DNA of 48,481 bases. Origin: Ramlibacter sp. GTDB lineage: Bacteria; Pseudomonadota; Gammaproteobacteria; Burkholderiales; Burkholderiaceae_C. Of the stretch, positions 28,079 to 36,739 are shown piece after piece. Within the stretch, counting starts at the first letter, position 1. The number at the start of each line of letters is the position of its first letter. The notes below the pieces were generated by a model. It worked only from the letters and a program-made list of their open reading frames with translations. It searched no databases and was not told the DNA's origin. Location: NCBI GenBank assembly GCA_022844525.1, contig JALHLO010000004.1, positions 1 to 48,481 on the forward strand, written 5' to 3'. A program made the translations under genes and the position numbers.

Positions 28079-28857
28079 AGAAACAGGCGCTGCCATTGCC
28101 GGTGGACGTCAGGCTGATGCACATCACCGCCACGGTGCTGTTCATGGCCTGCGGAGCGATGCTGGCGGCGGCGCTGGGCTGGTGGCTGCTGCGCCATCCG
28201 GTGTTCGCCATCGGCGGCATCGTGGTGCAGGGCGACGTCGCGCACAACAGCGCGGCGACCCTGCGGGCGAACGTGGCGCCCCGGCTGGCGGGCAACTTCT
28301 TCACCGTGGACCTGCAACAGGCGCGCGAGGCCTTCGAGGCGGTGCCCTGGGTGCGGCAGGCGGTCGTCAGGCGCCAGTTCCCCAACCGGCTGCGGGTGGA
28401 GCTGCAGGAGCACCAGCCGGAGGCCCTCTGGGGCGCGGACTCGGAGTCGCGCCTGGTCAACACCTTCGGCGAAGTGTTCGAGGCGAATCCGGGCGACGTG
28501 GAGCAGGACGACATGCCGCGCCTGGTCGGGCCGGACGGGGCCGCGGCCCAGGTGCTGGCGATGTACCGCGGCCTGAAGCCGCAGCTCGCGAAGCTGGACC
28601 TGGGCATCGAGCAGGTGGTGCTGTCCGGCCGGGGCGGCTGGTCGGTGCACCTGGACAGCGGTGCCACGGTGGAACTGGGGCGCGGAACGCCGGACGAGGT
28701 GATGGCGCGCAGCGAGCGCTTCGCCCGGACGCTGACGCAGGTGACGGCGAAATACGGGCGGCGACCCGAGGCCCTGGTGACCGCGGACCTGCGGCACACG
28801 GACGGCTATGCGGTGAAGTTGAGGGGCGTGACCACGACGGGCACGCAGGGGAACTGA
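28075..28857 (+). CDS. ftsQ: cell division protein FtsQ
   Basis: A 260-residue bitopic division protein that scaffolds the FtsQLB complex. One membrane helix (about 18-40) is followed by the POTRA-like segment ([20 protein letters not shown]) and then the FtsQ domain ([20 protein letters not shown] is the most conserved part). The C-terminal [12 protein letters not shown]-like block is [13 protein letters not shown]. It starts on the ddl stop codon, and its own stop codon forms part of the ftsA GAGGAAA ribosome site. Confidence 0.94.
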   Translation: MKKQALPLPVDVRLMHITATVLFMACGAMLAAALGWWLLRHPVFAIGGIVVQGDVAHNSAATLRANVAPRLAGNFFTVDLQQAREAFEAVPWVRQAVVRRQFPNRLRVELQEHQPEALWGADSESRLVNTFGEVFEANPGDVEQDDMPRLVGPDGAAAQVLAMYRGLKPQLAKLDLGIEQVVLSGRGGWSVHLDSGATVELGRGTPDEVMARSERFARTLTQVTAKYGRRPEALVTADLRHTDGYAVKLRGVTTTGTQGN

Positions 28858-28870
28858 GGAAACAACGCGG

Positions 28871-30100
28871 ATGGCCAAGGACTACAAGGATCTCGTCGTC
28901 GGACTCGACATCGGCACGGCCAAGGTGATGGCGGTGGTGGCCGAGGTCATGCCGGGCGGCGAACTCAAGCTCGCGGGGCTGGGCGTGGCGCCGTCCCACG
29001 GCCTGAAGCGCGGCGTCGTCGTCAACATCGACGCCACCGTCCAGAGCATCCAGCAGGCGCTGAAGGAAGCGGAGCTGATGGCCGACTGCAAGATCACCCG
29101 CGTCTACACGGGGATCACGGGCAGCCACATCCGCGGCATCAATTCCAGCGGCATGGTGGCGGTCAAGGACCGCGAGGTGACGCCGGCCGACGTGGCGCGC
29201 GTGGTGGAGACGGCGCGCGCGATCAACATCTCCACCGACCAGCGCCTGCTGCTGGTGGAGCCGCAGGAATTCGTGATCGACGGCCAGGACGTGAAGGAGC
29301 CGATCGGCATGAGCGGCATCCGGCTGGAAGCCAAGGTGCACATCGTCACCGGCGCCCAGAGCGCGGCCGAGAACATCATCAAGTGCGTGCGCCGCTGCGG
29401 GCTGGAGGTGGAGCAGCTGCTGCTGAACCCGCTGGCGTCCAGCAGCGCGGTGCTGTCGGACGACGAGAAGGAACTCGGGGTCGCGCTGATCGACATCGGC
29501 GCCGGCACGACGGACGTCGCGATCTTCACCGGCGGCGCGATCCGCCACACGGCGGTGATCCCGATCGCCGGCGACCTGATCACCAGCGACATCGCGATGG
29601 CGCTGCGCACGCCGACCAAGGACGCCGAAGACATCAAGGTCGAGTCGGGCTACGCCAAGCAGTTGCTGGCCGACCCCGAGACCCAGGTCGAAGTACCCGG
29701 CCTGGGCGACCGCGGGCCCCGCATGCTCTCGCGCCAGGCGCTGGCCGGCGTGATCGAGCCGCGGGTGGAGGAGATCTTTTCGCTCGTGCAGCAGGTCGTG
29801 CGCGAGTCGGGCTACGAGGAGGTGCTCTCGTCGGGCATCGTGATCACCGGCGGCAGTGCCGTGATGCCGGGCATGGTCGAACTGGGCGAGGACATCTTCC
29901 TCAAGCCGGTGCGGCGCGGCCTGCCGCGCTACCACGGCGCGCTCTCGGACATGATCGCGCAGCCGCGCGCCGCGACGGTCATGGGCCTGCTGGAGGAAGC
30001 GCGCCTGGCGCGCGTGCGCGGCATCAAGGTCGCGCAGCAGCACGGGTCCGTGAAGACCGCGTTCGGGCGCATCAAGGATTTCATCGTGGGGAACTTCTGA
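28871..30100 (+). CDS. ftsA: cell division protein FtsA
   Basis: A 409-residue actin-like protein that tethers FtsZ to the membrane. It begins KDLVVGLDIGTAKVMAVVAE (phosphate 1 motif). VALIDIGAGTTDVAIF is phosphate 2, and IVITGGSAVMPGM the adenosine motif. The C-terminal amphipathic targeting helix is FGRIKDFIVGNF. It has a 13-base gap after ftsQ with a good Shine-Dalgarno, the first non-overlapping junction since the mraZ-rsmH gap. Confidence 0.96.
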   Translation: MAKDYKDLVVGLDIGTAKVMAVVAEVMPGGELKLAGLGVAPSHGLKRGVVVNIDATVQSIQQALKEAELMADCKITRVYTGITGSHIRGINSSGMVAVKDREVTPADVARVVETARAINISTDQRLLLVEPQEFVIDGQDVKEPIGMSGIRLEAKVHIVTGAQSAAENIIKCVRRCGLEVEQLLLNPLASSSAVLSDDEKELGVALIDIGAGTTDVAIFTGGAIRHTAVIPIAGDLITSDIAMALRTPTKDAEDIKVESGYAKQLLADPETQVEVPGLGDRGPRMLSRQALAGVIEPRVEEIFSLVQQVVRESGYEEVLSSGIVITGGSAVMPGMVELGEDIFLKPVRRGLPRYHGALSDMIAQPRAATVMGLLEEARLARVRGIKVAQQHGSVKTAFGRIKDFIVGNF

Positions 30101-30247
30101 TCATGAATCCCCACAAGTTGTGGCTGGCCCGCGGGAGTCCTCCCCGCAGAAAGGAGCGAAGTCGGTGCACCGATCCACCGTTCCTGCGTTGATGACGCAA
30201 CACCAACAAATCAGTCAGTGGCAACTGCAAAGCATCAGGAGTATCAA
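30101..30247 (+). promoter_or_regulatory. ftsA-ftsZ intergenic region
   Basis: A 147-base leader unusual in an otherwise packed cluster. It holds a 29-codon frame (30103-30192, MNPHKLWLARGS...) with no recognised domain, a GC hairpin near 30128-30146 (GCGGGAG/CTCCCCGC), a short TGCGT/ACGCA stem at 30185-30199, and the AGGAG site (30237-30241) 6 bases before the ftsZ ATG. Extra control of FtsZ dosage is plausible because many bacteria have promoters here, but I cannot identify clear -35/-10 boxes. Confidence 0.4.
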
Positions 30248-31501
30248 ATGAGCATCGAAATGATCGAAGTCGAGGAGTTCCACCAGGGCACGCAGATCAA
30301 GGTCATCGGCGTGGGCGGCGGCGGCGGCAACGCGGTGGCGCACATGATCGAGCGCAACGTGCAGGGCGTGGAGTTCATTTGCGCCAACACCGACGCGCAG
30401 GCGCTGGCGCGCAGCTCGGCGCACAAGCACATCCAGCTCGGTGGCAGCGGCCTGGGCGCCGGCAGCAAGCCGGAAAAGGGCCGCGAATGCGCGGAGCTGG
30501 CGGTGGAGACCATCCGCGAGGCGATCTCGGGCGCGCACATGCTGTTCATCACGGCCGGCATGGGCGGCGGCACCGGCACCGGCGCCGCGCCGGTGATCGC
30601 GCGGGTGGCCAAGGAGATGGGCATCCTCACCGTGGGGGTGGTCACCAAGCCCTTCGACTGGGAAGGCGGCCGCCGCATGACCAACGCCGACAACGGCCTG
30701 GCGGAACTGGAAGCCAACGTGGACTCGCTGATCGTGGTGCTGAACGAGAAGCTGCTGGAAGTGCTGGGCGACGACATCACCCAGGACGAGGCCTTCGCGC
30801 ACGCCAACGACGTGCTGAAGAATGCCGTGGGCGGCATCGCCGAGATCATCAACGTCCCCGGCCACGTCAACGTGGACTTCGAGGACGTGCGCACGGTGAT
30901 GGGCGAGCCGGGCAAGGCGATGATGGGCACCGCGATCGCCTCCGGGCCGGACCGCGCGCGCATCGCCGCCGAACAGGCGGTGGCGTGCCCGCTGCTGGAA
31001 GGCATCGACCTGTCGGGCGCCAAGGGCGTGCTGGTGCTGATCACCGCGGCCAAGGGCAGCCTGAAGCTGTCGGAGTCCAAGCTGGCGATGAACACCATCC
31101 GCGCCTACGCCTCGCCGGACGCGCACGTGATCTACGGCACGGCCTACGACGACGAGCTGGGCGACCAGGTCCGCGTGACCGTGGTGGCCACCGGCCTGTC
31201 GCGCCAGGGGCAGCAGCGCCGCACGGCGCCGCCGCTGCAGGTGCTGCGCACCGGCACCGACAACGTGCCCTTCAACGTGCCGACCATCCACAACGCGGTG
31301 GGCGGCCCGGGCGCGATCGTCACCCGCGAGATGCAGTCGGCCGGTGTCACGCCGCCCCAGCAGCCGGATTACGGCGGCCTGGCGGTGCCCAGCGTCTGGC
31401 GCACCAACCGCACGCAGGCGGCGGCCAAGGTCGATGCCCTGTCCAGCGGCGGCATGGACGATTTCGAGATCCCGGCCTTCCTGCGCAAGCAGGCGGACTG
31501 A
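30248..31501 (+). CDS. ftsZ: division-ring GTPase FtsZ
   Basis: A 417-residue tubulin homologue. The start MSIEMIEVEEFHQGTQIKVI is the usual Burkholderiales N-terminus and has AGGAG at ideal spacing. A 10-codon upstream extension to 30218 lacks such a site. The tubulin signature GGGTGTG is at 106-112, with NADNGLAELE-type T7 loop residues later. The extreme C-terminal peptide DDFEIPAFLRKQAD binds FtsA and ZipA-like partners and is intact. The linker before it is short and alanine/glutamine-rich. Confidence 0.97.
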   Translation: MSIEMIEVEEFHQGTQIKVIGVGGGGGNAVAHMIERNVQGVEFICANTDAQALARSSAHKHIQLGGSGLGAGSKPEKGRECAELAVETIREAISGAHMLFITAGMGGGTGTGAAPVIARVAKEMGILTVGVVTKPFDWEGGRRMTNADNGLAELEANVDSLIVVLNEKLLEVLGDDITQDEAFAHANDVLKNAVGGIAEIINVPGHVNVDFEDVRTVMGEPGKAMMGTAIASGPDRARIAAEQAVACPLLEGIDLSGAKGVLVLITAAKGSLKLSESKLAMNTIRAYASPDAHVIYGTAYDDELGDQVRVTVVATGLSRQGQQRRTAPPLQVLRTGTDNVPFNVPTIHNAVGGPGAIVTREMQSAGVTPPQQPDYGGLAVPSVWRTNRTQAAAKVDALSSGGMDDFEIPAFLRKQAD

Positions 31502-31504
31502 GTG

Positions 31505-31612
31505 AACGGCATCCCCGCCCAGGCGGGGACCCAGGGCGTTCCGGGACTGCGCGCGATGCGCGCAGCCAACACGGACGCCCCGGACCCCCGCCTGCGCGGG
31601 GGTGACGGGACC
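31505..31612. repeat. nested palindromic intergenic element
   Basis: About 108 bases between ftsZ and lpxC. The left arm (CATCCCCGCCCAGGCGGGGA, 31510-31529) and right arm (CCCCCGCCTGCGCGGGGG, 31585-31602) are hairpins in themselves, and each is also largely the reverse complement of the other. In the centre CTGCGCGC and GCGCGCAG form a third stem. The words CCCCGCCTGCGCGGGG and ACCCAGGGCG are typical of small mobile palindromic repeats in betaproteobacterial genomes. It may also end the ftsZ transcript. Confidence 0.6.
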
Positions 31613-31723
31613 GGATTTACCCGTCGTTCATCCGTCCTTTACGGCCCGGGCAGAGGCTGAGCCAATGGGCTGGCTCTATCGAGGTCATGCGGAAGGTCAA
31701 ACGGCCGGGGAGGCGCGCGCGCC

Positions 31724-31736
31724 TAAAATCGCATCC
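31724..31736 (+). promoter_or_regulatory. -10-like box immediately before lpxC
   Basis: TAAAAT at 31724-31729 ends 7 bases before the lpxC ATG, and no Shine-Dalgarno is present in between. If used as a -10 element, transcription would begin at or next to the ATG, giving a leaderless mRNA. No good -35 is seen at 16-18 bases. Confidence 0.35.
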
Positions 31737-32660
31737 ATGCTCCGGCAACGTACCCTCAAGACCCTGACCAAGGCCGTCGGCGTGGGCCTGCACAGCGGCC
31801 AGCGGGTCGAGATGACGCTGCGGCCGGCGCAGCCCGACACCGGGATCGTGTTCCGGCGCGTCGACCTGCCCCAGCCGGTGGACATCCCCGTGTCCGCCCA
31901 GGCGGTGACGGACACGCGCATGGCCTCCACCATCTCCAACGGCGGCGCCAAGGTGCACACCGTGGAGCACATCATGTCCGCCTGCGCCGGCCTCGGCGTG
32001 GACAACATGTACGTGGACATCACGGCCGAAGAGGTTCCCATCCTCGACGGCTCGTCGGCTTCCTTCGTGTTCCTGCTGCAAAGCGCGGGCATCGAGCAGC
32101 AGAACGCGCCCCGGCGCTTCATCCGCGTGCTGCGGCCCATGGAGGTCCGCGAAGGCGAGGGCGAGAACCTCAAGTGGGCGCGGCTGGACCCCTACCACGG
32201 CTACAAGCTCGGCTTCGAGATCGACTTCGACCACCGGGTGGTGAACTCCACCGGCCAGCGCTACGAGTTCGACCTGAGCTCCGGCCACTATTCGCGCGAC
32301 ATCGCCCGGGCCCGCACCTTCGGCTTCACCAAGGACGTGGAGATGATGCGTTCGCGCGGCCTGGCGCTGGGCGGCGGCATGGACAACGCCATCGTGGTGG
32401 ACGACTACCGCGTGCTGAACGCGGAGGGCCTGCGCTACGACGACGAGTTCGTCAAGCACAAGATCCTGGACGCGATGGGCGACCTGTACCTGATCGGCAA
32501 GCCCTTGCTGGCCGCGTACAGTGCCTTTCGTTCGGGCCACGCGCTGAACAACCAGTTGATCCGCGCGCTGCTGGCCGACCAGGAAGCCTTCGAGGTGGTG
32601 AGCTTCGGCAACGAGCGCGACGCGCCGGCCGGCTTCGCGCTGCCCGCCCGCGCCTGGTAG
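31737..32660 (+). CDS. lpxC: UDP-3-O-acyl-GlcNAc deacetylase LpxC
   Basis: A 307-residue zinc deacetylase, the committed step of lipid A synthesis. [20 protein letters not shown] is the standard N-terminus. HTVEH places the first zinc histidine at 78, and [15 protein letters not shown] carries the second histidine and the aspartate near 235-241. The catalytic Glu77 is in the same VEH motif. It follows ftsZ after a palindromic repeat, as at the end of many proteobacterial dcw clusters. Frames extending upstream of this ATG run through the repeat and are not credible. Confidence 0.96.
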   Translation: MLRQRTLKTLTKAVGVGLHSGQRVEMTLRPAQPDTGIVFRRVDLPQPVDIPVSAQAVTDTRMASTISNGGAKVHTVEHIMSACAGLGVDNMYVDITAEEVPILDGSSASFVFLLQSAGIEQQNAPRRFIRVLRPMEVREGEGENLKWARLDPYHGYKLGFEIDFDHRVVNSTGQRYEFDLSSGHYSRDIARARTFGFTKDVEMMRSRGLALGGGMDNAIVVDDYRVLNAEGLRYDDEFVKHKILDAMGDLYLIGKPLLAAYSAFRSGHALNNQLIRALLADQEAFEVVSFGNERDAPAGFALPARAW

Positions 32661-32664
32661 GCGC

Positions 32665-32844
32665 ATGGCGGTCGTCCGCACCCTGGTCCTGCTGCTGCTG
32701 CTGGCGTCGGCCGTGCTGTTCGCGCTCTATGCGGGCACGGGGAACGTGAAGTACAAGCGGCTCGGACTGGTGATCTTCAAGTGGACGGTGCTGGCGGCCC
32801 TGGGCTTCTTCGCGATCCTGTTCGTGCAGCGGCTGGCGGAGTGA
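32665..32844 (+). CDS. 59-residue membrane protein after lpxC
   Basis: A short ORF four bases after the lpxC stop. It encodes 59 residues, starting MAVVRTLVLLLLLASAVLFA and ending FVQRLAE. Two hydrophobic segments (about 5-22 and 37-55) are joined by the basic loop KYKRLGL, so a helical hairpin with both ends on the same side is expected. No strong ribosome site is visible, so translation may be coupled to lpxC. I recognise no family; small two-helix proteins at this place occur in related genomes as far as I recall. The function is unknown. Confidence 0.6.
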   Translation: MAVVRTLVLLLLLASAVLFALYAGTGNVKYKRLGLVIFKWTVLAALGFFAILFVQRLAE

Positions 32845-32846
32845 GC

Positions 32847-32977
32847 GTGTCGCGGTTCGCCTGCGGGCTCACCACGACCTACAGGGAGGCCAGTGTCGCG
32901 GTTCGCCTGCGGGCTCACCACGACCTCCACATCGGCTCCGGGTAGGTCGTGGTGAGCGGCGCAGCCCGAACCGCGAC
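32847..32977. repeat. direct and inverted copies of a 34-bp intergenic repeat
   Basis: Two identical 34-base copies (32847-32880 and 32893-32926), each starting GTGTCGCGGTTCGCCTGCGG and ending CTCACCACGACCT, are followed by a diverged inverted copy (32944-32977, starting AGGTCGTGGTGAGC). The inverted orientation would let the transcript fold, and this is the convergent end of the lpxC unit and of ruvC. A relative lies at 39721-39756. Confidence 0.8.
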
Positions 32978-32989
32978 GTACGCACCCGG

Positions 32990-33538
32990 TCAGATCACCC
33001 GCCCCGTCTTGTACGACCCGGTATTGCGCCGCGCCACATTCCCCGCCGCCTGCAGCCGCGCCGTCGCCACCGACGCATGCGCGTGCGTGATCGCCAGGCC
33101 CAGCGCGTCGGCCGCGTCCTTGCCCGGCAGCCCCGGCAGCTGCAGCAGCCTCTTCACCATCTGCTGCACTTCGGCCTTGGCCGCGCGCCCCGTCCCGGCG
33201 ATGGCCTGCTTCATCTGCATGGGCGTGTATTCCGCGACGCTCAGGTTGCAGGACACCAGCGCCGTGACGCAGGCGCCGCGGGCCTGTCCGAGCAGCAGCG
33301 TGGACTGCGGGTTCACGTTGACGAACACGATCTCGATGGCCGCCGCATCCGGCTGGTAGCGCGCGCGCAGCTCGCCGATGCCGTCGTACAGGACCTTCAG
33401 GCGCGCCGGCAGGTCGCCGCGCGCGAGGTGGGTGGTGGTGATGGTGCCGCTGGCGACGTACTGCAGCGTGTGCCCGTCCATGTCGACGACACCGAAGCCG
33501 GTGGTCTGCAGGCCGGGATCGATGCCGAGAATGCGCAT
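32990..33538 (-). CDS. ruvC: Holliday junction endonuclease RuvC
   Basis: A 182-residue resolvase (E. coli 173) that cuts four-way junctions with RuvAB. All four acidic catalytic residues are seen: D7 in GIDPG, E69 in AAAIEIVF, and D141 and D144 in [14 protein letters not shown]. The ATG has no Shine-Dalgarno, and TAAGAT lies 6 bases upstream, so it may have its own start site as well as being 16 bases downstream of the cdsA-like stop. It is the last gene of the minus-strand block; ruvA and ruvB are not in this window. Confidence 0.95.
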   Translation of the reverse strand: MRILGIDPGLQTTGFGVVDMDGHTLQYVASGTITTTHLARGDLPARLKVLYDGIGELRARYQPDAAAIEIVFVNVNPQSTLLLGQARGACVTALVSCNLSVAEYTPMQMKQAIAGTGRAAKAEVQQMVKRLLQLPGLPGKDAADALGLAITHAHASVATARLQAAGNVARRNTGSYKTGRVI

Positions 33539-33554
33539 GGCCTGATCTTAAGGC

Positions 33555-34547
33555 TCAGGACCCGAAGTACCAGCGTACCGAGTGAAAGAAGATGGGCGCG
33601 GCGAAGCACAGCGCGTCCACGCGATCCAGCAGGCCGTTGGCGCCCGTGACCGACCTGCCGCTCGGTCCCCAGGCCGTCACGCCGCGATCGCGCTTGAGCG
33701 CCTTCATCACCAGGTGGCCCAGCGAACCGGCCACGCAGGCGACGAAAGCCGTCAGCAGCGCCTGCACCGGCTGGAAGGGCGTGATGAAGGAGAGCATGGC
33801 CCCCAGCGCGCTGCCGGCGATGACGCCCCAGCTCCAGCTTTCCCAGTGGAAGCTGCTGCTGATGCCCGGCAGGCTGGGCGGGCGGCGCAGGCGGCGCGTC
33901 ACGAGGTGCTGCACCAGCATGCAGGTCTGCACCACGATCACCAGGAAGAACACGAGGAAAGCCTGCTTGCCTTCGTAGTTGCGGCGCGGGAACTGCAGCA
34001 GGAGCAGGGCGGGCACGTGGCTCATGCCGTAGATGCAGACCATGATGCCCCACTGCAGCTTGGCGTTGCGTTCCAGGAAGCGCTGCGGGTCGCCGGACAG
34101 GGCGCTCACCACGGGGATCGCCAGGAACACGTACACCGGCACGAACACGGTGAACAGGTCGAAGTGGCGCGTGCCCACCAGCCAGAACTGGATGGGCAGC
34201 ACCACGAAGAAGGCCAGCACCAGGCTGCGGTGGTCGCCGCGCCGCGTGGGCGAGAGCGTGATGAACTCGCGCAGGGCGAAGAAGGCGATCACGGCGAACA
34301 GCAGCGTGGCGAGCGTCTCGCCGCTGGCCCAGGCCACCCAGAACACGACCACCATCCCCCACGACGTGGCCAGCAGCGCGCGGAAATCGTGCAGGCCGGT
34401 CTGCCAGGTCTCGTCGTGGGCGGTGCGCCGCTCGCGCAGCGTGAGCACGAACACGGCCAGGCTGGTGAGCACCAGCACGCCGAACACCGCGACGAACAGG
34501 GCGCCGACCTGCTGCGAGGGCGTGAGGCTGCGCAGGAAGGCGTTCAT
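33555..34547 (-). CDS. CdsA-type phosphatidate cytidylyltransferase
   Basis: A 330-residue integral membrane protein with about eight helices, predicted to make CDP-diacylglycerol or a related CDP-lipid. The C-terminal region MKALKRDRGVTAWG...GANGLLDRVDAL aligns with the CdsA signature but is not canonical: the usual KD and HGG positions read TA and ANG, while the DRVD end is kept. It therefore resembles the divergent YnbB-type group more than E. coli CdsA, and a canonical cdsA may exist elsewhere. It overlaps the PlsC-type gene by four bases, linking two successive steps of phospholipid synthesis. Confidence 0.8.
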   Translation of the reverse strand: MNAFLRSLTPSQQVGALFVAVFGVLVLTSLAVFVLTLRERRTAHDETWQTGLHDFRALLATSWGMVVVFWVAWASGETLATLLFAVIAFFALREFITLSPTRRGDHRSLVLAFFVVLPIQFWLVGTRHFDLFTVFVPVYVFLAIPVVSALSGDPQRFLERNAKLQWGIMVCIYGMSHVPALLLLQFPRRNYEGKQAFLVFFLVIVVQTCMLVQHLVTRRLRRPPSLPGISSSFHWESWSWGVIAGSALGAMLSFITPFQPVQALLTAFVACVAGSLGHLVMKALKRDRGVTAWGPSGRSVTGANGLLDRVDALCFAAPIFFHSVRWYFGS

Positions 34548-35176
34548 ACGTCGCGCAGCGCGATGACCGCGGCGCGTGCCCGGTCGAGGAAGGCGCGCCG
34601 CTCCTCCCCCGGCTCCACCCGGATCGGCGCGCCGAAGGTCACCGAGCAGAGGATGGGCACCGGAACGACCTCGCCCTTGGGCATGACGCGCTGGATGTTG
34701 TCGATCCAGGCCGGCACCAGCACCACCTGCGGGAATTTCATCGCCAGGCTGTACAGGCCGGACTTGAAGGACTGCGGTTCCTCGCCGTCGCCGCGCGTGC
34801 CCTCCGGGAACAGGATGATGGAGTCGCCGCTGGCGAGCGCCTCTTCCAGCGGCCGCAGCGGGTCGCTGTCGTCCTTGCGTTCCCGGTCCACGTAGACCGC
34901 GTTGAAGACCGCGGTGGTGATCCATTGGCGCAGCGGCGTCTTCGTCCAGTAGTCGCGGGCGGCCACCGGGCGCGTGATGCTGCGCAGTTCGTGCGGCAGC
35001 GCGGCCCAGATCATCACCAGGTCGGCGTGGCTCTGGTGGTTGGCGAAATAGATGCGCTGTTCCGCCTGCGGCGGGCAGCCGTACCAGCGGGCCTGCGCGC
35101 CGGTCAGCACGCGCACGAGTTTCAGCAGGAACCATCCCAGGGCGCGGGCGGCCCACGGGGACAGGGTTGCGTTCAA
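34544..35176 (-). CDS. PlsC-type lysophosphatidate acyltransferase
   Basis: A 210-residue membrane-bound acyltransferase expected to acylate 1-acyl-glycerol-3-phosphate. The HX4D catalytic motif is H47-QSHA-D52, and the substrate motif FPEGTR follows near 125. One hydrophobic segment lies at about 10-25. No ATG exists near the N-terminus. The TTG at 35176 is chosen because it overlaps the mtgA stop as TTGA and keeps the membrane segment. The product would be the substrate of the cytidylyltransferase encoded next, which overlaps it. Confidence 0.85.
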   Translation of the reverse strand: MNATLSPWAARALGWFLLKLVRVLTGAQARWYGCPPQAEQRIYFANHQSHADLVMIWAALPHELRSITRPVAARDYWTKTPLRQWITTAVFNAVYVDRERKDDSDPLRPLEEALASGDSIILFPEGTRGDGEEPQSFKSGLYSLAMKFPQVVLVPAWIDNIQRVMPKGEVVPVPILCSVTFGAPIRVEPGEERRAFLDRARAAVIALRDV

Positions 35177-35904
35177 GGCAGCTCGGCGTCGCGCATGCGC
35201 GCGACGATGGTGGACGTGCGGCCCGCGAGGTAGCTGGAACCGGGCATCTTCTCGAAGCGCTTGGGCTGCGGCAGCATCACCGCCAGCCGCGCGGCTTCGT
35301 AGGCGCTCAGCCGGCTGGCCGGCTTGCGGAAGTAGTGCTGCGCCGCGCCTTCGGCCCCGAACACCCCTTCGCCCCACTCCACGCTGTTGAGGTAGATCTC
35401 CAGGATGCGCTGCTTGGACAGCGTGTTCTCCAGCACCATGGTGAGGACGAACTCCTGGCCCTTGCGCATCAGGCTGCGTTCGCCCGAGAGCAGCAGGTTC
35501 TTGGCCAGCTGCTGGCTGATGGTGGAGCCGCCGACGATCTTGGGCGGCCTGGCGCGCGAGGGGGCGAGCATGGCGCGCTTGGCGGCCCGTTCCTCCGCCT
35601 TCAGGTTGCGTTCCCAGGCCTTTTCCAGCGCGTCCCAGTCCACGCCGTCGTGATTGACGAAGCTGCCATCCTCCGACGCGATGACCGCCCGCTTGAGGTT
35701 GTCGGAAATGCGCTCGTAAGGCACCCACTGCTGGCGCCAGCGCAGCTGACCCTTCTCGGTGGCGATGCGCCAGGCCTCCGAGCGCTGGAAGGTGGTGGAT
35801 TCCGGGTCGACCACCAGCATCAGCGCGATGCGGCCGACGAAGAACAGCTGCAGGGCCGCGAAGGCCAGCGCCACCAGCGCGACCCAGCGAAACAGCGCCT
35901 TCAT
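35173..35904 (-). CDS. mtgA: monofunctional peptidoglycan glycosyltransferase MtgA
   Basis: A 243-residue inner-membrane GT51 enzyme polymerising lipid II into glycan strands. One membrane helix (about 5-25) precedes the GT51 domain. The catalytic glutamate is in VIASEDGSFVNHDGVD, and the other family motifs GGSTISQQLAKNL and EIYLNSVEWGEGVFG are clear. There is no transpeptidase domain, so cross-linking must come from another protein. The start overlaps aroE by four bases. Confidence 0.94.
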   Translation of the reverse strand: MKALFRWVALVALAFAALQLFFVGRIALMLVVDPESTTFQRSEAWRIATEKGQLRWRQQWVPYERISDNLKRAVIASEDGSFVNHDGVDWDALEKAWERNLKAEERAAKRAMLAPSRARPPKIVGGSTISQQLAKNLLLSGERSLMRKGQEFVLTMVLENTLSKQRILEIYLNSVEWGEGVFGAEGAAQHYFRKPASRLSAYEAARLAVMLPQPKRFEKMPGSSYLAGRTSTIVARMRDAELP

Positions 35905-36731
35905 CGCGCCAGCTCCAGTCGCAGTTCGTCCAGCACCTGGGCCGAGGGCGGGCGGACGCCGCGCCAGATCAGGAAGGCTTCGGCCGCCTGCTCCACCAGC
36001 ATGCCCAGGCCGTCGCGGCCCACCGCGCCGTGGTCGCGCGCCCACCGCAGGAAGCCCTCGGCCGCCGGGCCGTACATCATGTCGTACGCCAGCGCGCCGG
36101 GCTTGAGCACGCGCGCGTCCACCGGCACGCCGCTGCCGCTCAGGCTGCTGGCCGTGCCGTTGATGACGACGTCGAAGCTTCCGCGCACTTCGTCGAGGCC
36201 GCAGGCCTGCAATCCGACACCCTCGGCCGCGGCCAGCGTGGCATGGCGATCCACGAGCGCCCGCGCCTTGCCCAAGGTCCGGTTGGCCAGCACGATGCGC
36301 GCCGGCCGCGCCTCGATCAGCGGGCCCAGCACGCCGGCCGCGGCGCCACCGGCGCCCAGCAGCAGCACATCGCGGCCCGCCAGCCTGATGCCGGCATTGT
36401 TCTCCAGGTCCTTCACCAGTCCGATGCCGTCGGTGTTGTCGCCGACGATGGTGTCGCCCCGGAAGCTCAGGATGTTGCACGCCTCGGCCAGGGCCGCGCG
36501 CGCGCTGCGGTGGCTCACCAGCGAGGCGGCCTGGAACTTGAAGGGCACGGTGATGTTGCAGCCCTTGCCGCCCTCGGCGATGAAGGCGCGCACGGCCGCG
36601 GGGAATTCGTCCAGCCCGATCAGGCGCTTGCCGTATTCCACCGGCTCGCCGGTGAGGGCGGCAAAGCGCGCGTGGATCCACGGCGACTTGCTGTGGTCCA
36701 CGGGATTGCCCATGACGCAGTAACGGTCCAC
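35901..36731 (-). CDS. aroE: shikimate dehydrogenase AroE
   Basis: A 276-residue NADP-dependent enzyme of the chorismate pathway. Substrate-site motifs GNPVDHSKSP and NITVPFKFQA (catalytic lysine) and NTDGIG are present, with the dinucleotide loop LLGAGGAAAGVL and the NRT motif (VLANRTLGKA) typical of the NADP-specific AroE class. The GTG start (VDRYCVMGNP) is chosen by homology to MDRYAVIGNP-like N-termini. The ATG five codons later would cut the first strand. It lies 8 bases after the tonB-like stop. Confidence 0.94.
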   Translation of the reverse strand: MDRYCVMGNPVDHSKSPWIHARFAALTGEPVEYGKRLIGLDEFPAAVRAFIAEGGKGCNITVPFKFQAASLVSHRSARAALAEACNILSFRGDTIVGDNTDGIGLVKDLENNAGIRLAGRDVLLLGAGGAAAGVLGPLIEARPARIVLANRTLGKARALVDRHATLAAAEGVGLQACGLDEVRGSFDVVINGTASSLSGSGVPVDARVLKPGALAYDMMYGPAAEGFLRWARDHGAVGRDGLGMLVEQAAEAFLIWRGVRPPSAQVLDELRLELAR

Positions 36732-36739
36732 GGCGGGCT

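Noticed and set aside
30218-30247. Upstream start for ftsZ adding ten residues
   Set aside because: The ATG at 30248 has AGGAG at ideal spacing and gives the usual FtsZ N-terminus. The upstream start has neither.
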